From Bacillota bacterium (GTDB lineage Bacteria > Bacillota > Clostridia > Christensenellales > Aristaeellaceae): DNA of 7,385 nt. The notes beneath the pieces were generated by a model that ran no database searches, had not been told where the DNA came from, and was given only the letters and a program-made list of their open reading frames with translations. This document shows, piece by piece, positions 1-4,955 of the stretch (its first letter is position 1; every line of letters starts with the position of its first letter). A program made the position numbers and the translations under genes. Location of the stretch: contig JAEWWY010000532.1 in assembly GCA_023458835.1 (NCBI GenBank), positions 1 to 7,385 of the forward strand, in the 5' to 3' direction.

Positions 1-409
1 CATCCAGGAGAGGGCTGTAAGGCGTAAGCGGGACGCCCGCCCGGCGGGCGATGTCGGGGTTGACTTTGAGTAGCGTGCGATGGAAGCGCACAAAGTAGTG
101 CTTTTCCCCCTCCACATACAAAAAGTCGATCCAGTTGTTCCTTTCCAGACCGTCGAATTCTTCCTCCGTAAATCCCGGTATCAGCCCCCGCATGATGTCC
201 ATTGCCTTTTCCCGGTTGTGGGGGTATGCCCTTGCCATCCGCGGCAAAATGGCCTGCTCCAGCTCCAAACGGCTGCGCAGCATCGCGGGCAGGTCCTTTT
301 TCAGCCGCGCTTTGATGGCTTCCAGCGCGCCGTTTATATCACCGGCCCATTTCTTTTTCAAAATATCCTCCGGCAATCCGGTTTGCAATGATGCGATATT
401 GTAATTCAT
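1..409 (-). CDS. Transglutaminase-like protein, N-terminal part (partial, runs off the left edge)
   Basis: An open minus-strand frame runs from an ATG at 409 to the window edge, giving 136 residues with no stop. The start follows AAGGAG about 6 nt upstream (in CGGAAGGAGCCGCGC). The visible part is a charged, probably helical region beginning MNYNIASLQTGLPEDILKKK, with a repeat-like 'DINGALEAIKARL' stretch and a later 'GFTEEEFDGLERNNWIDFLY' then 'VEGEKHYFVRF' segment. From memory this layout resembles the N-terminal region that precedes the transglutaminase-like domain in a family of clostridial proteins. The catalytic Cys-His-Asp part would lie outside the window, so the enzymatic assignment is inference. 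There is no signal peptide or membrane segment in the visible part. The gene is divergent from the superoxide reductase gene across 157 bp. The protein is real with high confidence; the family name is moderate. Confidence 0.6.
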   Translation of the reverse strand, partial: MNYNIASLQTGLPEDILKKKWAGDINGALEAIKARLKKDLPAMLRSRLELEQAILPRMARAYPHNREKAMDIMRGLIPGFTEEEFDGLERNNWIDFLYVEGEKHYFVRFHRTLLKVNPDIARRAGVPLTPYSPLLD

Positions 410-451
410 GCGCGGCTCCTTCCGCCGTTTGTCCGGCGTGTGACCTTCCTG

Positions 452-484
452 ATTGTACCATATTCTTTATCGCCATTGTATCAA
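452..484 (-). promoter_or_regulatory. Candidate promoter of the leftmost minus-strand gene
   Basis: Read on the minus strand, an extended -10 TGGTACAAT occupies 460-452. TTGATA at 484-479 lies 21 bp upstream, which is longer than the preferred 17. The extended -10 could compensate for the poor spacing. It sits about 43 bp upstream of the ATG at 409. Confidence 0.35.
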
Positions 485-498
485 TCTTTTTTGCACCC

Positions 499-527
499 TT
501 GACGAATAACTGGGAAGCAGGTACCAT
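499..527 (+). promoter_or_regulatory. Candidate sigma-A promoter of the superoxide reductase gene
   Basis: TTGACG (499-504) and TACCAT (522-527) are separated by exactly 17 bp. They lie about 40 bp upstream of the reductase start codon. The -35 matches the consensus at 5 of 6 positions and the -10 at 4 of 6. I see no clear PerR or Fur-type palindrome overlapping it. Confidence 0.5.
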
Positions 528-566
528 AAAAAGAGAATTATGCCAACTTATAAGGAGGAAGGCGTC

Positions 567-938
567 ATGCAGTTTTTTATCTGTAAGGAATGCGGAAACC
601 TGGTAGGAGCCCTGCACTTTTCCGGCGCACCCATGACCTGCTGCGGCGAGAAAATGAAGGAGCTTACGCCCAATACGTCGGATGGGGCAAAGGAAAAGCA
701 TGTGCCTGTGGTAACGGTGGAGGATAACGTGGTAACGGTGGAAGTCGGATCCGCGGCCCATCCCATGACGGATGCCCACTATATCCCCTGGATCTACCTG
801 CAAACGGAAAAGGGCGGCCAGCGCAAAAATTTGAAGCCCGGAGACGAGCCTAAGGCGGTTTTTGCATTGCATGACGATAAGGTAGTGGCGGCCTATGAAT
901 ACTGCAACCTCCATGGCCTGTGGAAAAAAGAAGTGTAA
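567..938 (+). CDS. dfx: Desulfoferrodoxin / superoxide reductase (two-iron class)
   Basis: This 123-residue cytoplasmic protein reduces superoxide to hydrogen peroxide without making oxygen, usually drawing electrons from rubredoxin; it is typical of anaerobes. An N-terminal desulforedoxin-like domain carries C6-x2-C9 and the adjacent pair C25-C26, which would bind the Fe(Cys)4 centre. The catalytic domain shows every expected ligand of the Fe(His)4Cys centre: H45 within E43-K44-H45, H65, H71, and C113/H116 in the C-terminal CNLHG motif. The E-K pair before the first histidine is the known functional Glu-Lys of the family. Length matches the usual about 125 residues. I chose the ATG at 567 because AAGGAGGAA (552-560) ends 6 nt upstream; the in-frame ATG at 540 lacks such a site and adds residues ahead of the conserved start. 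It appears monocistronic and ends at a hairpin terminator. Confidence 0.96.
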   Translation: MQFFICKECGNLVGALHFSGAPMTCCGEKMKELTPNTSDGAKEKHVPVVTVEDNVVTVEVGSAAHPMTDAHYIPWIYLQTEKGGQRKNLKPGDEPKAVFALHDDKVVAAYEYCNLHGLWKKEV

Positions 939-955
939 GCAGTAAAAGCACAAGC

Positions 956-997
956 AAGGGCATGCCCGATGCTTTATCAAGCAGGCGGTATGCCCTT
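956..997. terminator. Long hairpin, probable bidirectional terminator between convergent genes
   Basis: AAGGGCATGCC (956-966) pairs with GGTATGCCCTT (987-997), with one wobble. Inside, TGCTT (970-974) pairs with AAGCA (979-983) around a TATC tetraloop. The hairpin lies just after the reductase stop codon, and its right arm reaches the stop codon of the convergent Nudix gene. The following T-tracts are short on both strands (TTTATGTTT on plus), so efficiency is uncertain. Confidence 0.6.
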
Positions 998-1419
998 TAT
1001 GTTTCCATGCATGCGGCATGCCCCAAGCAATACCGGTACAAATGCGGCGTGATGCCCGGATACGTCAACTGTTCCGGCAGGGATTCAAACAATGCCGTTT
1101 CTGCCATCTCGCTTTGCGGCAGCGGCCCCAATATCTCAATCCTGGCCAGAAAAACCATGCCGTTGGCGCCGGATGCATTCTCCCCGGCGTAATAATCGCA
1201 TATGGGCGCAAGCGTATATGCCTGCGCGCCTGATTCCTCGTAAAGCTCACGGCATGCGGCCATATAGGGTGTTTCACCCGGCTCGATATGCCCGCCCTGA
1301 GTCTCCCATGTCGTCCGCTGCTTATGCCTGCTGAAAAGCCATTTTCCCTGAAACAGGGATAATACCACCACGTATTTGTATTCCTTCAGCGAATTTGCGG
1401 GATAGAGAACACATTCCAT
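997..1419 (-). CDS. Nudix hydrolase
   Basis: A 140-residue protein with a complete Nudix box: G43-x5-E49-x7-R57-E58-L59-x-E61-E62-x-G64. This motif coordinates Mg2+ for hydrolysis of a nucleoside diphosphate linked to another group. The preceding 'TTWETQGGHIEPGE' is typical of NTP-pyrophosphohydrolase-like, MutT-related members, but the substrate cannot be read from sequence. I chose the ATG at 1419 over an in-frame GTG at 1431: GAGGGTGA lies about 8 nt before the ATG, and the perfect TATAAT at 1448-1443 would start transcription near 1436, leaving almost no leader for the GTG. The gene converges on the superoxide reductase gene and is divergent from the GntR-type regulator, which could regulate it. 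A nucleotide-sanitising role beside an oxidative-stress enzyme is plausible but is inference from position only. Confidence 0.9.
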   Translation of the reverse strand: MECVLYPANSLKEYKYVVVLSLFQGKWLFSRHKQRTTWETQGGHIEPGETPYMAACRELYEESGAQAYTLAPICDYYAGENASGANGMVFLARIEILGPLPQSEMAETALFESLPEQLTYPGITPHLYRYCLGHAACMET

Positions 1420-1442
1420 CTTTTGCTTCACCCTCGTCCTGC

Positions 1443-1451
1443 ATTATACCA
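1443..1451 (-). promoter_or_regulatory. Extended -10 promoter of the Nudix gene
   Basis: The minus strand reads TGGTATAAT from 1451 to 1443, a perfect extended -10 hexamer. No good -35 is present; the position 17 bp upstream falls inside the inverted repeat at 1464-1481. The predicted transcript starts about 17 nt before the ATG at 1419. Confidence 0.6.
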
Positions 1452-1463
1452 CATATGCCCTTT

Positions 1464-1481
1464 CATCAGGCGTACCTGATG
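1464..1481. promoter_or_regulatory. Perfect inverted repeat between divergent promoters, candidate operator
   Basis: CATCAGG (1464-1470) and CCTGATG (1475-1481) are perfect complements around CGTA. The site covers the -35 position of the Nudix promoter and lies 9 bp upstream of the -35 of the GntR-type regulator. This is a natural place for that regulator to bind and control both genes. It does not clearly match the GT-TA-AC pattern known for some HutC-type operators. A T-run (1483-1488) follows on the plus strand, so a terminator reading is possible, although no plus-strand gene leads into it. Confidence 0.45.
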
Positions 1482-1490
1482 GTTTTTTGT

Positions 1491-1519
1491 TTGATTTTCC
1501 CTGAAAAAACTGGTATACT
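1491..1519 (+). promoter_or_regulatory. Promoter of the GntR-family regulator
   Basis: TTGATT (1491-1496) and TATACT (1514-1519) are spaced by 17 bp. TGG precedes the -10, making it an extended -10 (TGGTATACT). Transcription would start about 22 bp before the GTG start codon. Confidence 0.6.
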
Positions 1520-1548
1520 GGCAGAAAGATGCCAAGGAGGGGCCGCCG

Positions 1549-2265
1549 GTGAAAAAGAGCATCCTGAACAGCGATACGTTCAGCCCGCTGTACCGACAGC
1601 TCATACAGCGGCTGAAAAACGATATTGCTTCCGGCGTGTATCCCGTACACGGCCGTATCCCCTCCGAGCAGGAACTGTGTCAAGCGTATCAGGTCAGCCG
1701 TGTCACGGTGCGCAAGGCGCTTTCAGATCTTGTGAAGGATGGCCTGCTGATCCGCCACCAGGGCAAGGGCACCTTTGTGGCAGTACCCCGCATTTTGCGT
1801 GATCTGAAGCAGATTACCAGCTTTCATGCCGCCTGCCGCATCACGGGCTGCACGGCAAGCACAAAGCTGATCCATTTGCATTGGCAGCATGCGCTGCCGG
1901 AAGATGTGGAAAACCTGCATGTGGAGCCAAGTGAAATGGTGCTGGAAATGTGCCGTCTGCGCTACGCGGACAACCTTCCCGTCATGCTGGAGACCAACCG
2001 CTTTCCCGCCGCCTTTTCCTACCTTGCGCAGGAAGATTTGACCAAGTCGCTCTACGATATCCTTTTGCGCAACGGCACCGAGGCGAACAAGGCGGTGCAT
2101 GACATTGCGTTAAGCTATGCGGCACCTGCCCAGGCAAGGCTGTTGGAAGTGGAGCCGGGCGCCGCGCTCTTGCTTTTGAGGGAATGCGTGTATGACCAAA
2201 GCGGCGCGGCCATCCACACCTCCAGCCAATTGATCCGCGGCGACAGGTTTACCTTCCGCATCTGA
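1549..2265 (+). CDS. GntR-family transcriptional regulator, HutC/UTRA type
   Basis: A 238-residue DNA-binding regulator. The N-terminal winged helix-turn-helix of the GntR family spans about residues 12-78, with the hallmark 'RIPSEQEL' at 36-43, recognition helix 'VSRVTVRKAL' at 49-58 and wing 'RHQGKGTFV' at 69-77. Residues about 85-238 match the UTRA ligand-binding fold of the HutC subfamily, which usually senses small sugars, sugar phosphates or amino-acid derivatives. The ligand is not identifiable. The GTG start is supported by AAGGAGG (1534-1540) 8 nt upstream. It is divergent from the Nudix gene, and the inverted repeat at 1464-1481 between them is the obvious candidate operator for autoregulation and Nudix control. 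No sugar transport or catabolic gene is adjacent to suggest the effector. A strong hairpin follows the stop codon. Confidence 0.93.
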   Translation: MKKSILNSDTFSPLYRQLIQRLKNDIASGVYPVHGRIPSEQELCQAYQVSRVTVRKALSDLVKDGLLIRHQGKGTFVAVPRILRDLKQITSFHAACRITGCTASTKLIHLHWQHALPEDVENLHVEPSEMVLEMCRLRYADNLPVMLETNRFPAAFSYLAQEDLTKSLYDILLRNGTEANKAVHDIALSYAAPAQARLLEVEPGAALLLLRECVYDQSGAAIHTSSQLIRGDRFTFRI

Positions 2266-2275
2266 CGGGACATTA

Positions 2276-2281
2276 TATAAT
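2276..2281 (+). promoter_or_regulatory. Possible -10 element upstream of the NYN-LOTUS gene
   Basis: A perfect TATAAT lies 10 bp after the gntR-type stop codon, but there is no recognisable -35 at 16-18 bp. If used, transcription would begin near 2288, just ahead of the hairpin at 2293-2325, placing that hairpin in the leader of the next gene. Confidence 0.3.
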
Positions 2282-2292
2282 CGATATCCGTT

Positions 2293-2325
2293 TTGAAAAA
2301 GAGGGGGATTCCCTCTCTTTTTCAA
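2293..2325. terminator. Strong hairpin with A- and T-tracts, terminator of the regulator gene or leader attenuator
   Basis: TTGAAAAAGAGGGGG (2293-2307) pairs over 15 bp with CCCTCTCTTTTTCAA (2311-2325), with one G-T wobble and an ATT loop. The GC-rich core GAGGG/CCCTC is followed by TCTTTTTC on plus and preceded by GAAAAAGA, which is a bidirectional intrinsic terminator layout. It lies 27 bp after the regulator stop codon and 9 bp before the ribosome binding site of the next gene. Confidence 0.75.
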
Positions 2326-2334
2326 AAAAGAAAT

Positions 2335-2349
2335 GAGGAGATTCCCCTG
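2335..2349 (+). promoter_or_regulatory. Ribosome binding site and probable CTG start codon of the NYN-LOTUS gene
   Basis: GAGGAG (2335-2340) is followed after 6 nt by an in-frame CTG (2347-2349). The frame holds no ATG or GTG between the regulator gene and the conserved domain. The only other in-frame non-ATG candidate with start potential is a TTG at 2293 inside the hairpin stem with no ribosome binding site. An out-of-frame ATG at 2333 gives only five codons. Confidence 0.6.
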
Positions 2350-3330
2350 AGCACATCGAAATTCGCCATCTTTGTTGATCTGGAAAACTGCGGCGCAAAG
2401 GTGGCCACACTCAACAGCATTCTGGAAAAGGTAAAAATCCGCGGCGACATCCTGCTGGGCAAGGTGTATGGGTATACCGACAGGTTCAGCGATATGAAGG
2501 AAGTGCTATTGAGCAATACCTTCACGGTAGTCCCGTCCCTTCGCTACGGCTATGCCCAGAAAAACAATGCCGATATTCTGCTGGTGATTGATGCGTTGGA
2601 AGTGGCGTACACCAATGCATTGATCGACAGCTTTTGTATCGTTTCCGGCGACAGCGATTATACCCCTCTGGTGGGCAAGCTCAAAAGCATGGGCAAGTTT
2701 GTGCTGGGCATATCCCGCAGCGAGGTGGCCAGCACTATCTTCATCAACGCCTGCAACGAGTTTCAATTTTTGGAGAGCGTAGGTGGTCGCGCCAGCATAC
2801 AGGCCACCAAGAAGGCGGCTTCCTCCGATCCTTTGGATGAGGCGGAATTGAACAAGCTGATCGAGGGCATCTTTGAGGAACAGACCGACGAGGATGAAAT
2901 TTACGCCAGCGAATTAAAGGGCATCCTTTTGCGCCTGCGGCCGGATTTCAATGAAAAGTCCTATGGCTGCGCCACCTTTGGCAAGCTGCTCTCCAAATTG
3001 AGCCAGAAATACGGCTCCATCCATGTGAAAAATGATAATTTCAACGTTATGGTGAGCCTGTCCACCAAAGAAGCCGCCGCCACCCCGCAGCTTACCAAGG
3101 AAAGTTGGAAGGAAGCCTTCAAAAATCAACTCATCCGCTATAAGGAAGATGGCTTTGACCGCATCAACCCCAGCATCTTGAAGGCCGATATCCAGGCCGC
3201 CTTCCCTGATTTCAGCGAACGCTCCATCGGCTTCAAACGGTTCAGCGATGTATTGAAGCAACTGGAAAAGGACGGGGTTCTGGTGCTGGAAATGGATGAG
3301 CAAAAGACCATGCTCATCAAAGTAGTGTAA
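2347..3330 (+). CDS. NYN-domain (PIN-like) ribonuclease with two LOTUS/OST-HTH domains
   Basis: A 327-residue protein when started at the CTG. Residues about 5-143 form a NYN domain, a PIN-like Mg2+-dependent nuclease fold: acidic positions are visible at D11 and E13 in 'FVDLEN', D76 and D82 in 'ADILLVIDALE', and D102/D104 in the 'SGDSDYTPLV' motif. Two LOTUS (OST-HTH) RNA-binding domains follow at about 163-238 and 251-327, each ending in a short beta-type strand pair. This NYN-LOTUS architecture is known in bacteria and resembles eukaryotic limkain-b1/MARF1 proteins; the bacterial role is poorly defined but RNA binding or cleavage is expected. There is no signal peptide or membrane segment, so it is cytoplasmic. 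It lies directly upstream of the candidate replication origin and dnaN, in the slot usually held by dnaA. Domain calls are confident; function is inference. Confidence 0.9.
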   Translation: MSTSKFAIFVDLENCGAKVATLNSILEKVKIRGDILLGKVYGYTDRFSDMKEVLLSNTFTVVPSLRYGYAQKNNADILLVIDALEVAYTNALIDSFCIVSGDSDYTPLVGKLKSMGKFVLGISRSEVASTIFINACNEFQFLESVGGRASIQATKKAASSDPLDEAELNKLIEGIFEEQTDEDEIYASELKGILLRLRPDFNEKSYGCATFGKLLSKLSQKYGSIHVKNDNFNVMVSLSTKEAAATPQLTKESWKEAFKNQLIRYKEDGFDRINPSILKADIQAAFPDFSERSIGFKRFSDVLKQLEKDGVLVLEMDEQKTMLIKVV

Positions 3331-3741
3331 CTTCTCCCTTTTGCGGATATTATGTGCATATCCTGGGAAAATGCGCATATACATCTTATTTGGCTTACTT
3401 TTTTCATCCACAGCCTTTTGGGCACAGACTGTGGACAGGGTGGAAAAGAAGGATGAAAAACGGCGATTTTCGTCTTCCATGAAAGATACCTTTCTGGAAT
3501 TGCACATGTTTCTTGCCCAATGTGCCAAAGGCCCAGGCAGGAAAAGGCGATCAGAGATAGAATTCTTTTTAAGGTTTGGCTTGTCCCCCTCGCTTCCAAG
3601 AAAAACCGCGCTTTTTCCACAAAAAAGGCAATGCACTTTCTCTTAAAGGACAAGCACTTAGCAGGTTATCCACTCTATCCACACGCCCTACGGCTACTAC
3701 GGTATATATACACTACATCTACTTAACAAAGGGGGGTTCCC
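3331..3741. other. Candidate replication origin (oriC) region with DnaA-box-like sites
   Basis: This 411-bp gene-free stretch precedes dnaN. Four 9-mers match TTATCCACA with one mismatch: TCATCCACA (3404-3412), TTTTCCACA (3613-3621), TTATCCACT (3666-3674) and CTATCCACA (3675-3683). A fifth, on the minus strand, matches with two mismatches (3438-3430). One-mismatch sites are expected fewer than 0.1 times by chance here (28 of 262144 9-mers, two strands). Other structure: a perfect inverted repeat TTTTTCATCC/GGATGAAAAA (3400-3409, 3451-3460) enclosing opposed boxes; GCTTGTCC/GGACAAGC (3579-3586, 3648-3655); GGATAT/ATATCC (3345-3350, 3358-3363); and a near-direct repeat ATGYGCATAT at 3352 and 3371. 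TATATATA at 3703-3710 may be part of a weak dnaN promoter or unwinding zone; no good -35 is visible. An alternative is that the boxes only let DnaA regulate dnaN. Confidence 0.65.
3666..3683 (+). promoter_or_regulatory. Two tandem DnaA-box-like 9-mers
   Basis: TTATCCACT and CTATCCACA are directly abutted in the same orientation, each one mismatch from the consensus DnaA box. They lie about 60 bp upstream of the dnaN start codon. Closely spaced co-oriented boxes favour cooperative DnaA loading. Confidence 0.6.
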
Positions 3742-4857
3742 ATGCGTTTTATATGTGGTACATCGGAATTGCTGGAAGGCCTCAACAACGCGACCCGCGC
3801 GCTGGCTGTCCGTCCGGCTAAGCCTGTTTTGGAAGGCGTCCTTCTGGAAACGACAGAGGAAGGCCTGTATTTGACTTGTACCGATGGCAATCTGACTATC
3901 AAAAGCCAAGTGAATGCTCAAATTTCTCAGGAAGGGCAGATAGTGCTTCCCGGCAGGCTGTTTACAGAGATCGTGCGCAAGCTGCCCGGCGGGGAAGTGG
4001 AGATTTCCATCAATGAAAAAATGACGGCCACCATCCGCTGCATGTCCAGTCGTACCACGTTGTCGGGTATGTCACCGGTGGATTTTCCGCCGGTCAAGCC
4101 TATTGACGACGGCAATATGATTTCCCTTCCTCAAAAGAAGCTAAGAGAAATGATTTCCAAGGTAATCTTCGCCATTGCCACGGATGAAAGCCGCCAGATT
4201 TTGACCGGCTGCCTGCTGGAAGTGACAAGCGATGAAGCCAGGCTGGTCGGGCTGGACGGCTTCCGTCTGGCACTGCAGCGCATTCACGGAAATTTTCTTT
4301 TGCCCCAAGGCAAAGAAATGATCGATGCCATTATTCCCGGCCGGGTGTTGGGCGAGTTGGGAAAGATCCTGCCGGATGAGGACAAACCTACTTTATTCAC
4401 CATCGACAGGACACACTTGAAGGTGGCCTTTGGCAAGACCGAACTGACCACCGTGCTCCTGGCCGGGGAATACATCAATTACAAGCAGATTCTGCCCGGC
4501 GACTGGCAGACCCGCGTGCAAACCAACCGGGAAACGCTGGCCAACGCCATTGAGAGGGCCAGCCTCATGGCCCGGGAAGGAAAGAACAATCTGATTCGTA
4601 TGCACATCGACGGAAACAACATGGTCATTACCAGCAATGCGGAGCTGGGCGATGTGATGGAGGAGCTTGATATTTTGCTGGAAGGTAAGAGCTTGGATAT
4701 TGCCTTCAATGCCCGCTATATCAGCGATGTGATCAAGAACATCGGCGATGAGGAGCTTTCCCTGCGCTTCAACAGCAACGTATCCCCCTGTGTGATCTGC
4801 CCGCCGGAAGGTGATCAGTACATCTACCTTGTATTGCCGGTACGAGTATTCAACTAG
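3742..4857 (+). CDS. dnaN: DNA polymerase III sliding clamp (beta subunit)
   Basis: A 371-residue protein, the usual length for the bacterial beta clamp. As a dimer it encircles DNA, tethers DNA polymerase III and serves as a platform for repair and initiation-control proteins. Three clamp-fold domains of about 120 residues each can be traced. The first begins at MRFICGTSELLEGL, the second is marked by 'ATDESRQILTGCLLEV' and 'VGLDGFRLAL', and the third ends in 'YLVLPVRVFN', the conserved C-terminus that contributes to the partner-binding pocket. The usual 'TDGHRLA' of domain two reads 'LDGFRLA', a mild divergence. The start is set by AAAGGGGGG (3728-3736) 5 nt before the ATG. It lies just downstream of DnaA-box-like sites, so DnaA may modulate its transcription, and it is followed by recF in the same direction. 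Confidence 0.97.
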   Translation: MRFICGTSELLEGLNNATRALAVRPAKPVLEGVLLETTEEGLYLTCTDGNLTIKSQVNAQISQEGQIVLPGRLFTEIVRKLPGGEVEISINEKMTATIRCMSSRTTLSGMSPVDFPPVKPIDDGNMISLPQKKLREMISKVIFAIATDESRQILTGCLLEVTSDEARLVGLDGFRLALQRIHGNFLLPQGKEMIDAIIPGRVLGELGKILPDEDKPTLFTIDRTHLKVAFGKTELTTVLLAGEYINYKQILPGDWQTRVQTNRETLANAIERASLMAREGKNNLIRMHIDGNNMVITSNAELGDVMEELDILLEGKSLDIAFNARYISDVIKNIGDEELSLRFNSNVSPCVICPPEGDQYIYLVLPVRVFN

Positions 4858-4884
4858 GGGATAATATCACAAGGAATAGGAATT

Positions 4885-4904
4885 CCAAAGGATTTGTCCT
4901 TTGG
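4885..4904. repeat. Perfect 8-bp hairpin in the dnaN-recF spacer (first of two)
   Basis: CCAAAGGA and TCCTTTGG pair perfectly around a TTTG loop, followed by CGGGAG. No T-tract follows, so it is not a typical terminator. A similar CCAAAG...CTTTGG hairpin followed by AAGGGAGG occurs on the other side of recF at 6234-6262. Confidence 0.65.
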
Positions 4905-4911
4905 CGGGAGT

Positions 4912-4932
4912 GTAGAGGGTTCTGCCCTCTAC
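4912..4932 (+). terminator. Perfect 8-bp hairpin in the dnaN-recF spacer (second), possible weak terminator
   Basis: GTAGAGGG and CCCTCTAC pair perfectly around TTCTG and are followed by only TTT. It ends 9 bp before the recF ribosome binding site. The short T-run suggests partial termination or transcript processing between dnaN and recF rather than a full stop, and I see no strong promoter after it. Confidence 0.45.
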
Positions 4933-4955
4933 TTTCCATATAAGGAGGGATAGCA

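Noticed and set aside
540..566. An upstream in-frame ATG (540) for the superoxide reductase
   Set aside because: It lacks a ribosome binding site and its extension includes the AAGGAGG that serves the ATG at 567, where the conserved family start lies.
339..1019. A 226-codon minus-strand frame antisense to the superoxide reductase gene
   Set aside because: It covers a gene with every metal ligand intact, plus two promoters and a terminator hairpin, and has no domain of its own.
2293..2346. TTG at 2293 as start of the NYN-LOTUS gene
   Set aside because: It lies in the first base pairs of the 15-bp hairpin, has no ribosome binding site, and would encode 18 residues made of terminator sequence.
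2914..3653. Long minus-strand frames (240 and 171 codons) across the 3' end of the NYN-LOTUS gene and the candidate origin
   Set aside because: They are antisense to a conserved LOTUS domain and to the DnaA-box region, with no family resemblance.
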